64,000 nucleotides of DNA from Coniella vitis (Eukaryota; Ascomycota; Sordariomycetes; Diaporthales; Schizoparmaceae). The notes beneath the pieces were generated by a model. That model was not told where the DNA came from. It made no database searches and was given only the letters and a program-made list of their open reading frames with translations. This document shows, piece by piece, positions 22,847-34,541 of the stretch. Every line of letters starts with the position of its first letter. Within the stretch, counting starts at the first letter, position 1. The stretch is from NCBI GenBank assembly GCA_011317545.1, contig WUJK01000008.1, forward strand, positions 124,001 through 188,000, written 5' to 3'. The position numbers and the translations under genes were made by a program.

Positions 22847-24422
22847 ATGAAGACCCAGACGACAGTGGCTGCGGCCGCAGCTCTCTTTACATCGCTTGCC
22901 TCGGCTCTCGACACAATTGCCATCTCGGGCTCCGACTTCATCAACAACTCGACGGGCGACCGCTTTGACATTATTGGAGTCACGTACGCTCACTGGCCCT
23001 GGCGACCCAGCTGTGGTGTGGAATCTTGACTGACAAGGGAGAAAACAGCTACCAGCCTGGCGGTTCCTCCGGCTTCGACGGCACTTCGGACCCTCTGAGT
23101 GACGCCTCGGCCTGCCTTCGCGATGCCATTCTTCTCCAGCAGTTGGGAGCCAACACCATCCGTGTGTACAACCTGGCGCCCGATTTGAACCACGACGAGT
23201 GTGTTTCCATCTTCAACTCGGTATGTTCTTGAGCCCTGGGGTTCCACCTCTCTGAGGTTCCACCTCTCTGCGCGCCTGGTGATGGGATATCGAGTACCAA
23301 GCTGACATGGCGACCCTAATGCAGGCCGGCATCTACATGCTCCTCGACGTCAACTCGGGGTTGTCCGGCCAGTACATTGACCGCTCGGACCCTTCCAGCA
23401 CCTACACGCTGTCCTACCTCAAGCACGTCTTTTCCATGCTTGAGGCCTTCTGGAACTACCCCAACCTGCTGGGTTTCTTTGCTGGCAACGAGATCCTCAA
23501 CCAGGACAGCTCCACCGACGCCCCCGCCTACATTCGCGCCGTTGTCCGTGACATGAAGGAGTACATTGACCTACACGCGCCTCGCACCATTGGCGTCGGC
23601 TACTCGGCTGCTGACGTTGCCACTATGCTGCTCGACACCTGGTCGTACCTCGGCTGCACGCTCGAGAACTCGACGTACAGCAAGATGGACTTTTTCGGCC
23701 TCAACGACTACGAGTGGTGCGGTGACAGCACCTTCACCGAGTCCGGATACAACACCCTCGTCACTGACTTTGCCGGCACCGATATCCCCGTCTTCTTCTC
23801 CGAGTACGGCTGCAACCTCGTCACCCCTCGTACCTTCACCAACGTGCCCGTTCTCTTTGGCTCGGAGATGACGGAGCTGTCGGGCGGTCTCGCCTACGAG
23901 TACTCGGAGGAAAGCGACGACTACGGCCTGGTCGCCATCAACTCGTCCACCGAGGTCACCCTGCTCCAGGACTACAACTACCTCAAGGAGGAGTTTGCCA
24001 AGATCAACACCAGCCTCATCACCGCCGTCAACAAGACCGCCGAAGACGCCGCCGTCACCACCTGCGCGTCCTCGCTCATCACCGAGTCCACCTTCCTTGC
24101 CGACTGGGACCTGCCTTCGCGTCCTTCGGGCGGTGATGCTCTCGTCACGAGCGGTATCACGAGCGCCTCCACTGGAGCCCTGACCAGCGTTACTGCGACT
24201 GCCATGCCCGCCACGGTCTACAACTACACCGGCGCTATCATCTCGGGACTTGCCCTCAACGCCAACACGTCCGGCTCGTCCAGCAGCGGCTCCAGTGGCT
24301 CCTCGAACAGCAGCACTAGCTCCAAGAGCGCGGCCGGCCCTGCTGTTGCCGTTGACTACCGGGCCTTGGCTCTGGTTGGCTCCGTATTTGCTGCCTTCCT
24401 GGGTGGCGTTGCTGTTCTGTAA
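22847..24422 (+). CDS. GPI-anchored 1,3-beta-glucanosyltransferase, GH72 family (Gel/Gas type)
   Basis: This cell-wall enzyme cuts a beta-1,3-glucan and transfers the new reducing end to another chain. Exons 22847-22983, 23049-23220 and 23325-24422 give 468 residues. Both introns have GT-AG ends and CTGAC branches, and the first splice restores GVTYQPGGSS. Residues 1-20 form a signal peptide ending in an ASA-type site. Catalytic glutamates are Glu159 in GNEIL (acid/base) and Glu263 in SEYGC (nucleophile). A Ser/Gly-rich stretch (about 415-440) leads to a hydrophobic C-terminus (ALALVGSVFAAFLGGVAVL), which predicts GPI anchoring with an omega site in the Ser/Ala cluster before it. No Cys-rich CBM43/X8 domain is present, so it belongs to the subgroup without that module. 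Many N-x-S/T sites fit a secreted glycoprotein. Confidence 0.95.
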
Positions 24423-25698
24423 AGGAGTTGAAGAATGAAAACAGCGGAAAAAGAAAAAAAAGGACACGTTCAGCTGCGGATGACGAAGAGAAAGATATGG
24501 ACTACCCACGCACCCACATAACACACACACACACATACCCTTACCCTTGAGGATGATGAGCGCGCGGTCTGGTTGCCGTTGCCTTGGAAAAAAGAATATG
24601 CATGATCTTTTTGTAAATGTGATTGGTGCCATATAAGGGGCTTCTTTTTTTTTCTTTTTCTATTTTGGGTTCCCCCGGCCCCATCTTTACCCAGGCGTTT
24701 TGGGAAGAAAACCATTCGAGTCGGTCTCGTTGGTTAATCTGGATTTCATTTGCCCAAGAGATACTCCTCCTGTTTGTTTTTTTGCATGGCCATACTATTT
24801 CATGGTGGTTGGGCATGTAACTTTCTGATGCATTGTATGGAGTAAGAATTTCCTTTTCTTTGCACATAGTCTATATTTGAGAATGAATATTTGTATATTT
24901 CGGAACAACATTTTGTGTGTTGAGCTGGGTTATGTTCCGTTTCAATGCAAGGGAGGTCGATTTCCCACCATGTCATCTTGTGGTTTTTCAATAAGAAGAA
25001 CCTGGTTGATGGTTCCTTCTCATGGACGGCTTCTTGGAATTCCAGTAACCACAACAAGTTGATAGTGGTTACCTTGGAGTACTATGTACCTGGGTAGTTG
25101 CTATGTACCATGTATACTGCTGGCTCTCCTTTCCGTTCACGGTACCTCGGTCCATGAAAGCAGCAGGTACTTACCCAAGTACTTACTGCTGCCAACCCCA
25201 ACCCTGAGCATCCGCCTCCTCGACAGCGGTGCCCTGACAACGCGCCAGCGCATTGTATACTCTGCTCTGTACATGTGTACTTTCGCCCCCTCCACCCCAC
25301 GCCCACAGGGCCCATTAACGCGCATGTGTCGTACCCGGGACGCGTCTGGCAAGCCGTCGTAGGACTTCACCCGTGAACGGAATAGCAGGCAACCGTTGCA
25401 GTCAATTCCAACTGGCAAAAGCGCATCATCTCCTCCCGGTCCAGCCCGGCGCAGACTCGTTGCTTTCACCACACGTTTCTTTTTTTCCTTCTTCCTTCTT
25501 CTTCTTCTTCTTCTTCTTCTTCTTCTTCTTCTTCTTCTTCTTCTTCTTCTTCACCATCATCAGCCTCATTTTAGCACATATACATGCCCTCGATGCTTGG
25601 ATCCTTCTTCCGTCTACGTTGACCCATCAAACATCGTCCGCTGGGTTTCCACACCACCGTTCGATCACATATCACAGGCCCCGATAAAATCGCACATC
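24423..25698. other. Intergenic: GH72 3' flank and promoter of the acidic protein
   Basis: No gene is seen. The left part is the probable 3' flank with T-rich runs. A palindromic ACTATGTACCTGGGTA element lies near 25080, and a long TTC array lies in the leader of the next gene. Confidence 0.5.
25486..25552. repeat. TTC/CTT trinucleotide microsatellite
   Basis: About 20 uninterrupted CTT units lie 150 bases upstream of the acidic-protein start, inside its likely 5' leader. The strand is purely pyrimidine, so it could form triplex structures and is expected to vary in length. Confidence 0.9.
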
Positions 25699-26610
25699 AT
25701 GTCCTTTGCACCGCCATATTCCACGGCGGCAAGGGGAAGCCTCAAGCGCCCTGCCACGTCACCCGCTGCGTCGCCATCCAAACTCAACACATCATCGGCC
25801 AAGAGGTCGAGAAGTTCGTATGAGTACTACGAAGGAGAGCTGGATGAGGACTACGGCTATGAGGACGAAGATGTCAACCCTTACTTGTACGATGATGACG
25901 ATGAAGACGACGACGACGACGACTACGATGACGACTGGAGCGACGAGGATTTTGAGAACGAGATGCACATTGGCGCTGCAGCTCCAGCTCCAGACCAGCG
26001 ACAGGTCCCCGCCCAAGTGCAAGGCCAGGGCCAAGGACCGAGACAGATGCAAGGAGGAGGCTTGGGAGCAGGACCACTGCCACGAGACATGGCCGAGCTG
26101 AGGGTCGTCGATGCCTGCATGGCCATGATGAACATGGACGACTGCCACGCGCGCATGCGCCTCGACAGTCCCAGCGACGATGACTTTGTCAAGCACATTA
26201 AAGACGCGTACCGCCGGACGGACGGGGCCGGGGATACTGCGATTGTTCTTGCGGCGATGCATGCGATCCACCTTGGTGCGCATAGGACTGGCCAGGGCAG
26301 CCATAGCCTGGATGGGATGGGAGTTGGACCTGGGATGAGGACGGGCAGTGCACACTTGTCGGCGCCCGGCGTCGTTGCTGGCTTGGCCGGCCGGCCGGCT
26401 CACTTTTCCGCTCTCGGCTCCAACACTTTCCATTTTGATGACGATGACAATGACTCGGCGGACATGTACGGCGAGCCAACGTGTCGCAAAGATGCTATCG
26501 TCACTGACATAACAGCAAGTCCAATGACAGCCACGCCAGCCCTCCAAAATATATCAGCGCCCTCTCCAAAGCATCTCCTGAATGAACTTACTTCCTCATT
26601 TGTCGATTGA
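25699..26610 (+). CDS. Acidic low-complexity hypothetical protein
   Basis: The frame runs from ATG 25699 to TGA, giving 303 residues; a longer upstream frame exists only because the TTC array lacks stops. The N-terminus has a basic, Ser/Pro-rich patch with a KRSRSS element that could serve nuclear import. An extremely acidic stretch of about 40 residues follows (runs of DDDD and DEDD at about residues 50-90), then a Gln/Gly-rich linker. A short, more ordered part begins at about residue 131 (DMAELRVVDACMAMMNMDDCHARMRLDS). No known domain is recognised. It may be a nuclear, chromatin-associated or regulatory protein, by composition only. Confidence 0.6.
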   Translation: MSFAPPYSTAARGSLKRPATSPAASPSKLNTSSAKRSRSSYEYYEGELDEDYGYEDEDVNPYLYDDDDEDDDDDDYDDDWSDEDFENEMHIGAAAPAPDQRQVPAQVQGQGQGPRQMQGGGLGAGPLPRDMAELRVVDACMAMMNMDDCHARMRLDSPSDDDFVKHIKDAYRRTDGAGDTAIVLAAMHAIHLGAHRTGQGSHSLDGMGVGPGMRTGSAHLSAPGVVAGLAGRPAHFSALGSNTFHFDDDDNDSADMYGEPTCRKDAIVTDITASPMTATPALQNISAPSPKHLLNELTSSFVD

Positions 26611-28017
26611 CCGTCTCAAACAGCTACCGAACCGATACCCATACGACAACAATGCACCTCGCATTATCTCCTCGCCCTCACCTTCCTTCCTCTTCTTTCA
26701 CTACCAGCAAAAAAGGGCCCGCGAGAAATGCTATACCTGCCAACCTTCCACAATGCAGCTGCACACACGGCGCTAAATGCCTATAGCCCCCTCAAGAGCC
26801 TTGACTGCATCGTCGCTCTCTTTCGTTTTGTCCGCAATGCGTATCCGCTACACGAAGCTTCATTGCCCGCCTGCACGCCAGCCGGGTCGGGTTGGGTCTT
26901 CTTTCCCCATATTGCGCTTGAAAAAAAAAAAAAAGGCACAATTCTCAACAGTCGCGACCCGAAAAAAAGAAGAAGAAGGATCCATGACCATGAGGCAGAA
27001 AGACAGTATACCTTTTATCCTGGCGGGAGAAACGGGGCCGCGCTCCTAGCAAATGAACAACACACGCCATCTTTGGGATGCTTGCTTTTCACACCGACAA
27101 CAAGCCCTCAACACATCTCTCCGCTGCCTCGACTATACTCACACCCAAACACCTCGATCGCCTCACGTTTCAAGGTGAAAAAAAGAAAATCCCGAGATAA
27201 AACGGCAATTGTTATCCCCCCCCCTCTCTGCAAAGTGCTCATCGAGCCCAGATGGGCCAAGGAGATAGATTCATTGCAACAGTGTAGTTTGAGGGCGCGA
27301 AGAGGAACGTCCAACTCTTGGCCAGCGCTATGCACTGTTGTCGCGAATGTGGCACATGTTTAAGATGTGACACGAGCGAGACATTGCACCCCCCCACCTC
27401 GGAGGGGGGGGTGGGCTTTTCTAACATGGAAATGCCCCGTGTCAGAGTTCATTGCCGCGTTGAGGGGGTTGGATTTGGTGTGGTGGTGCAAGAGAAGAAT
27501 TCTCATGAGAATTATTGGATTCGCTACAACTCGGCTCAATGGGTCTGTGTGTGTGTCTCTGTTCACACATTTCGAATTGGTATACTCGGGTGTTTGAATA
27601 TCCAGATTGGATGTATCATCGACGGCAGCGAAAGGAAGTGAATGGCTGGTTTGGCAGACCTCTTCCAAGTGCCGTGCGTGGGGACAGTATTGGGTGGTCA
27701 CTGAGGTTCTGGGAGGGTGGTTGCTCTGATGGTTTGTCCCTCGTTATTACGTATGTATCCATGGATTTGACTTGTTCAGGCGCAAAAGCTATTTTTCAAC
27801 TTGTGGATTCCATTGGGTGTTTAGAGAATGAGTGCGTGGACCATCACTGGGAGCAACGCAGATACACTTGCCCAGGGTATGAGGGGAGACTGAGATGGAA
27901 TACTACCAAAATTAGCAGACAATCCTAGGAGCCAACCTCGACCCGAGATGCTAACTTCAATATAGCATCAAGTTATACTAGCATTGATTGTCCAAGCAGC
28001 AAAAAGAAAGACAAAAA

Positions 28018-28059
<42 letters not shown>

Positions 28060-29284
28060 AACAGGTCAACTCATCTCGCCTGGATTTAATCTTCCATGCA
28101 AAACGCAAACCCAAAATGAGCAAGTCTGTGTTTGACCATGGCCATGCCGTCATCCATATACTGACAATAGTGACCCTTGACCCATTCATACATCGCCATA
28201 AATCACCAGCCCTTGACTCTCTTTGGTCTCCATATACAATGTGCATCACCATATATATACAGGAGGACATACAGATCCCCTCCTAATATCATCTAAACCA
28301 AACTCACAGCCCCCTCCTTTGATCTGGACATAGATCCACATACATAGTACAGTTGAATTCCTCTCCACAGCCAAGCATCAAGCCCAGAAATCTGCAGTGA
28401 GAAAAAGTAGTGCCGCGTCAAACCCCAACTCAACTCATCAACAAAGTGTATGAGCCGGGTAAAGAGATCAAAAAACCGCGCCAGGGGGTCTTTTACTTTT
28501 TCCTTCGTTAGTAAGTCGGTTGGTTGCACCTGTATGGAGGGTTGTGTGAGCGACCTTGGGACGGTCAACCCTCTTGCTGGTCATCAAGTATTTATCTGCG
28601 AAACAAAGAATCAGTGTAGCAAGACGGGGAACGGACATTGGCCCCCAAATGTGGTAAAGAGAAGTGGATAAGAAGCCAGAGAGAAAGTTGAGGAAAGCGA
28701 GATGTATGTGCATTGATGCGTTGACCATGCCGCGGCCCGATGCGAAGCATCTTTCAATAAAGATGCGGACCTCAGTTGGACCGGTCGACCATAGTCGCGC
28801 AGTGAACACCCCCGCCAAAAGAACAAAAGGATTAAAAAAAAAAATCAAAGAAAAATCCACGCCGCCATCGGACACGCAAAAATACCAGTCCATAAGTCGC
28901 ATCTTCTCGGGCTCGCAGGGACAGTCTCTATGATACAGAATCTGCCAGAGTTAAGCTCCTAGTCGCAGACATTGTTTCGCGCGGTAGAAAAAAAAAGAAT
29001 ACGGACGGAGACGAGAGAAGTAGGCGTGGCAAAAAGACATGAGGAGCTGCTGCCGGGTATCACGAAACTCGAAGGTCGCCGCCGATGATGTTGAACGCCA
29101 AAACCCGACAGAATCGCCTATTGAAAGAAGAGCCGTCCAAGCTGTGTGCCGTCAAGTAAGGTTCCTTCAAGGCAGAACAAAACCCGCCTTGCAAAATGCA
29201 TGCCCAAAATCACCCCGCAAAAGGATTATTTTTACCATCGCGCAAAGGAGGTTCGAAAGAAAGGTCGTCGTCCCAGTGTACCAT
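26611..29284. other. Intergenic, 2.7 kb, no gene seen
   Basis: Open frames up to 211 codons occur but are Lys/Arg/Pro shadows without domain-like pattern. The stretch contains several homopolymer runs, including a long poly(A) near 28017-28049, and short A-runs near 26930 and 28838. Most of it may be 3' flanking sequence of the two convergent genes. Confidence 0.5.
28017..28060. repeat. Poly(A) homopolymer tract
   Basis: An almost pure A run of more than 30 bases with a few G interruptions. It could mark the tail of an old retroposed sequence, but no target-site duplication or upstream retroelement is visible. Confidence 0.8.
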
Positions 29285-31793
29285 TTAGGTGTTGTCATGA
29301 CCAAAAACCTTGTTGTGCAGCTTCCGAAGATGTGATCGCTGTTCCCGGAAGGTAGAGTAGTTGCCTCCCAAAATCACATACAGGATGCTGTCGTGTTGTT
29401 CACCGGCCGCTATCCGGTGAAGTCGATCTTGCAGCAGTCGGCGAGCCTCACGGAAACAGGCTGTAATTTGAGGGTAGTTGCTGGATCCGCCAGCAATGTC
29501 ATTGGCTGGATTATTGGGATCGATGATAGAAAGACGCTTTGGGTTCCTGTACGTCAACTCTCTCACTCGGTTCTGATTTTGTGAATAGGAGACAGTGTCA
29601 GCATGTTGCGGTGCAAATATTCCAAGGTTGAAAGACATACCTTGTTGACGTATCCGGGTGGGTTGAGACGCAGTGCCGTCACTTCATAGTTGTGCCTATT
29701 GCCGTACAAATCAAAGAAGTGTATGAGTAGGGCCCCCAGATCATGTTGCGGATTCATGTCACCGCTTTGCACAGCGGGCATCATCTGAAGCATGCTGACA
29801 ACCATGCAAATGACTGAAAAGCCGCCGATACCACCATTGACAGGCTCATTGAGCCCACGCATCAGCAAGTATTGCTTGATGATTGTGACAAGCACCGGCA
29901 TGACAGGCCACTGCTCTCTCCACTTCTTGAAGGTGTTGACGGCAATCAGGCCGCTGTTGTTCTCAAAAGAAATATCAATCTTGAGACCTGTCACATTGTC
30001 AACGTACTTGATCAGAGGCACCCTCGCTTTCAGGACAGGCTCAATGTGCTTGTTCACGGCCAAAGGGCTCTTTCTAAAGACCTTGACAAGGGCTCGCAGT
30101 TGTGACTCGGACGGTGGTCTGGGAAGGCCGCCATTCACAAAGGCGCGGGAGCAGAATGCAAGGTCCATGTCTCCGGTCGGCAGGTAGAGACCCGACATGA
30201 AGGAACCAAATGGATACATTTGCCAGTCCCTCCAGTTTGTGTTTTTGTAAATGAAGTCGTTCAGGTCATCTACAAGTTTACTTCGCAGGCGTTCCTCAAA
30301 ATCACACGGCTTCACGTGATCGTAAAAGTCTTTGACTTCCATATGGAACCTGTCGGAAGGTGAGTGTAAGAGGGTGACTCCCGCGCGTGAGGCACATGGA
30401 TTTGAACTCACCTCACATTGACCGAGACCTTGGTGATTGGGGATTGGATCCAGGGACAGGTGACCTCACCCGACTTTGATCGCCATTCCTGGACCATGGC
30501 GCCGCCGACAGGTTGTCTTTGCACGGGCTTCAGCCTGGCATGGTCTGGTAGTTTAAGTACATCATCGTGCGTGCGTTTGCGGGAAGCCAAGCCCGATGAG
30601 GTCGACGGAGCCAGGTCATTGGGTACTGCTTGCAAGCCATTTGCCACAGGCGGATTTGCAGGAGGTGCCACTTGGCCTGGTAATGATGGCACAACCGCGG
30701 CAGGAAGATTGGGCAGAGGGGGTGCTTTGTGTTCCATTGTAGGTGCGGTTGCCGCGGCTTCGCTGCTTGCACCAGCACGGTTGTAGGTCAAGGGATCAAT
30801 GAACACTTCCTCGTCGTCCATGTCTTTCTTGTCAGAGTCACTGTCAGAATCGCAGCGAATGAAATCTTCGTCTTCAGTCGGGGCTGGAAGTGCGGCCCGA
30901 GCATTTGCAGTAGGCTCAACACGAGCCTTGCGAATCAGCTGCACCATGTCCCTTCGTTTCCTCTCCGACTCTTCAATAGGAGGCAAAGCATCATACGGAT
31001 CAGGGTTGCTCCACTTCGGCGTATTGTCCTCCGTCTTGGGTTGAGCAACGGTGCGAGCGCGTTTCGCTCTGGGCTCACCCGACTCATTGTCCGAGTCAGA
31101 CGTGTCCATCGCAGCCTCGTCACTATCCGAGAGCTGGTCGACAGCACGGTAAGTGACCCCGTTCTCGGTATCGGCAAAGTCCTCAGCAGGCAGCGCATTG
31201 TTGGTGCCCTGCAGAATGGCACGCTCGGCAGGCCTAAAGGGTTTCCAGGCGCGGCGGGGCTCGTGATAACCCCCACCACGTCCTCGATAGCCCCTTGCCC
31301 CGGCACGGCGGTCCTGGTACGAGTTTCTGGCCGGCCCGCGGGGAGCGCCACGGGGAGGCTCTGGCTCGGATGGGCGGTACGAGTCACCCACGCCTGAAGG
31401 CTTCTCACTGCGAAATGTAAACTCGCTCTGGGATGGACGGAATGAGTCGCCAGCGTTGGCGTGCGACTCGCGGTACGAGTCTTGGGGTCGAGGAGGAAGC
31501 GAGCGGTACTCATCGCGAGAAGGCTGGTAGCGGTCATCGCGATCGCGACGGCTATAACGGTTGTCACGTTCACGGGCACGGTCGCGGTCGCGGTCGCGGT
31601 CACCGTACCTATCGCCCTGATACGAGTCGTAGTTGTTGGAGGGAGGACGCGGTGGCAGCGAGGACAAGGGCGGGGGAGGGGGTCGGTAGCTATTCGAGCC
31701 AGCAGGCGGCGGCGGCGGTGGAGGTAGGCCGTTGTAACGCGATGCGCCTTGCCTCTGGCCGTCCATGCCTGGAGGCGGTGGGTAGTGTGACAT
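29285..31793 (-). CDS. Non-canonical poly(A) polymerase, Cid14/Trf4/Trf5 type (TRAMP)
   Basis: This nuclear nucleotidyltransferase adds short A-tails to aberrant RNAs for exosome decay as part of the TRAMP complex. Minus-strand exons 31793-30412, 30349-29641 and 29572-29285 give 792 residues. Introns of 62 and 68 nt have GTGAGT and GTATGT donors and CAG acceptors. The first 460 residues are disordered: Pro-rich, then Arg/Asp/Tyr-rich repeats, an RGG-like patch and acidic patches. The catalytic domain begins near residue 462. PFGSF and DMD give the first two carboxylates (Asp521, Asp523), and Asp586 in LKIDISFEN is the third. The PAP-associated domain follows (GGIGGFSVICMV, LGALLIHFFDLYG, NYEVTALRL). 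The ATG at 31793 is chosen because the upstream in-frame initiator is only GTG. Substrate and partner roles are inferred from the family. Confidence 0.92.
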
Positions 31794-33256
31794 GTTGGGA
31801 AGCAGCCTTGGAAGCTGGTGGGATGCCAAAGCTGGTGTTGGTGGCAGTGGAGAAGCAACAGTCACGAGTGAAGTGCTGAATTGAAAGGTGGCTCAATGCT
31901 TGGACACGCCGCCGCCTGACGTGTGTTGCGCCTGCATTTTTGCAAAATATCGCGCCGCTTGGGCCCCACTCCTAGACTAAAGTAGTCTCTACTTATCCAT
32001 TCAGCGTGCATGCCTAGCCAGCCAAGGTAGCATGTACACGGGCAGCCCGATTGCTGGAAACATGCTTATGTAACCCGCCGGAAGCATGTCGCGAACCACC
32101 CAACCTCCTCCGTCAAGCCACATGATATGACCAGCTCCTCTTGACTGCCAAGCGCTTCAACAGCATGCTTGCACTTGACAATGGCCACTGGCCGGACGAA
32201 GAATTGACCGTTGAATGGCAATCAGCAAGGCATCCATGGCCTGGACTGGCAGTATGGTCATCACCTCAGGATGTCCATCTCCTGACGAGTAAAGACTGGT
32301 AACTACTCAGCATTCCAGCACATGTCCCAACACCAAAGTCCGGCACTCAAGACACAGTTCCAGGGTAGACCACAGCTGATGGATCCTACATGCATGCCGG
32401 CAGTCCCTTACATGCAGAGCCGCAATGTGGCGCGCAACGTCAGCGAGAGTTGACCGCATGAAACTGCGTTAAAAAGGCCGGGCCCTCATCGGACTTGGCA
32501 TCAAATACTTGCGACCCGCCGGGCCAGAGGCAGTGTGGTCACACGCACCAATTCTCTCATAGGTTCTCGGTACATTGGTTGTGACATGTGATCTGCTGTT
32601 CTGTGCTGGTTGACCATGACCCAGTTGTGCAACGTCAACCAGGAGCATCCACGGCCTGAGGGAGTCTCGAAAATTAGAGTCAGAGTCAAGAATGTTTATT
32701 AGCACCTCTATGCCTGTCTTGAATAGGCCTGCACGTCAAAAGGGGCCCGCTAGGCTAAGTGGCTCACATACGATGTTCAGACACCGTTTCCCGCTAATCA
32801 AGATTTCTACCTACGAGAGCAGACGTGGCACGGTGCAGCCCTGCGTACAGCAGCAAGTCATGGCTCATTGCTGCTCGGGAGTCTTGGGGAAACAACGAGC
32901 CTGCAAGTCTCACCATTGGCAAGGTTGAAATGTACATGGCTCAAGATTCCACATTCTTGGCTTGGCCCTGGATGGCCTCTTATGACTACTTCGCAAGATC
33001 CCAGCGTCTTCGTAACCTAATTAATCACACCGCTCAGGACCTTTTCCGCCTGTGAATAGCTTCAAACGGGTACAGATCGGCCCAAGCAGCTGTTGGCCAC
33101 CATGCTTGAAATCATCCATAAGAAGGCTTGATGCCCAACGGTTATTGTGCTTCCAACTTGTTTTCTTTCAGCCAAGTCCAGTGGTCTTCCTCACTCCATC
33201 AACCAGCAAGACGCACTCCTTTCTGCACACATATCCATACAGCATTACCGATCACG
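31794..33256. other. Intergenic between divergent genes, no gene seen
   Basis: About 1.46 kb separates the divergent poly(A) polymerase gene and the secreted-protein gene. Only short open frames occur. The 100 bases before the secreted-protein start are T/C-rich, as in a core promoter. Confidence 0.5.
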
Positions 33257-34541
33257 ATGTTGTCCAGGCAGGTTCTGACATGGACTGGCGCAGCCGCTCT
33301 GGCTCGTGTAGCGGCGCAGGAAGTGCACAGCGGCATCACTTACGCAGTCCAGTGGACCAACACATCTGATATCTTGACCATCCCCGTCAAAGATGCTTAT
33401 GAAGAAGCGTAAGTGCATATTGTCAATACTGTATTGCCGTGTGGTAAGTCATCCACGAGACCTTAGGCATGACAGAAGCTAAGTGGGTGATCAATATCCA
33501 AACAGTGCTGCCAAGCAGGCCACAGCCAGGCTCCAGGCCGCCATCGCCGCCACGGGCATAGCCCAACAGTGCATCGCTGCCAATAACACGCCAGCTGGTT
33601 TGTATGCCTTTAAGGATTGCATTACCGGCGAGAATCCAGACGACTTTTACGGTCTTTTGGCCGACGACATCACCGAGGCAAACATCTTTTGGGCTTCTGT
33701 GATTGCCAACTCGACGACTGACCGTAAGCAATGGGTCGCAGCACGTACTTATGTCACGGGCTATTTTGGCACTGGGCTGGGTGCTAGTGAATTCGCCGTT
33801 TGGACCGCAAGCCCTTTCTCTGATGCTGAAAATCTCCACTCAAATCCAGAAGTATGTCCTGGCACAATTCAAGCAGCTGGAGCAAAGACTGACATTTATG
33901 CAATTCTCTCAGCATTTTTACTACAGCTCCACAGTCACCGGCACCACCCAAAACGCCGTCATCTTTGAGGGCTGGGGCGGTGTCCTCTCGACCGTTGGCG
34001 TCAAGCGCACAAACTTCAGCGTGCCCGGCTTTTCAACGCCCGACTTTGGCTCCACTGACTACCCCGAGGAGTGGTCCATCAGCGACGATTTTCCACTCGC
34101 GTATCAGCGCATCGGCCCCAAGATCTTGTCGGATGGCACGACATTTGGCGTGCTGCACATCGCTGTGCGTGATGTGACTGCTACCAATTCGACACCTGCC
34201 GGTGTTCAAGTCTAGTAGGTCCCTTGTTGGATTTGGGTTGGGCCAAAAAAACCCCCCCCCCCCATGATTGGGCTGAGTTGGGCTTGCTTTTCTGCTAATG
34301 CTGACAATTTCTTTCTTTTTAGCTCTGCGGTGTGGTATCCTCCCAACAACAACGCTGATGCAATTGAGTTTACAAATGACTTTTTAGCGGATGAATCTCA
34401 TCACAGTACGTTTGACTGACCAGTGCTCTGCGTTAGATAACAAGACACTGACTAAACGTTTTGCGAATAGTGGTCGTAGAAATCATCAACGACAGCCTCC
34501 AGGCTCTCTCGGATTGCTCAACAGGGCTGTGTGTTGTCTAA
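33257..34541 (+). CDS. Secreted protein of unknown function, five exons
   Basis: Exons are 33257-33408, 33506-33851, 33913-34214, 34323-34405 and 34471-34541, giving 317 residues. All four introns have GT-AG ends and every junction keeps the frame. The N-terminus has a signal peptide (about 21 residues, cleaved near VAAQ/EVHSG). The mature part has scattered N-x-S/T sites and Cys residues near 78 and 92 (QQCIAAN, FKDCITGE) and two at the C-terminus (LSDCSTGLCVV), which could form two disulfides. Readable conserved-looking blocks are VIFEGWGG, DYPEEWSISDDFPLAY and VYSAVWYPPNNNADA. I do not recognise the family and see no catalytic signature. It is likely an extracellular fungal protein, perhaps an effector-like or host/substrate-interacting one, which is a guess. 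Confidence 0.75.

Noticed and set aside
23571..24632. 353-codon open frame antisense to the GH72 gene
   Set aside because: It mirrors the codon pattern of the GH72 exon (Val/Gly/Asp/Arg-rich) and has no independent features.
26728..27363. 211-codon open frame between the acidic protein and poly(A) polymerase genes
   Set aside because: It includes homopolymer-encoded Lys runs and has no domain or conserved-looking block.
28017..28060. Poly(A) tract as a LINE/SINE tail
   Set aside because: No upstream retroelement frame, Pol III boxes or target-site duplication could be found.
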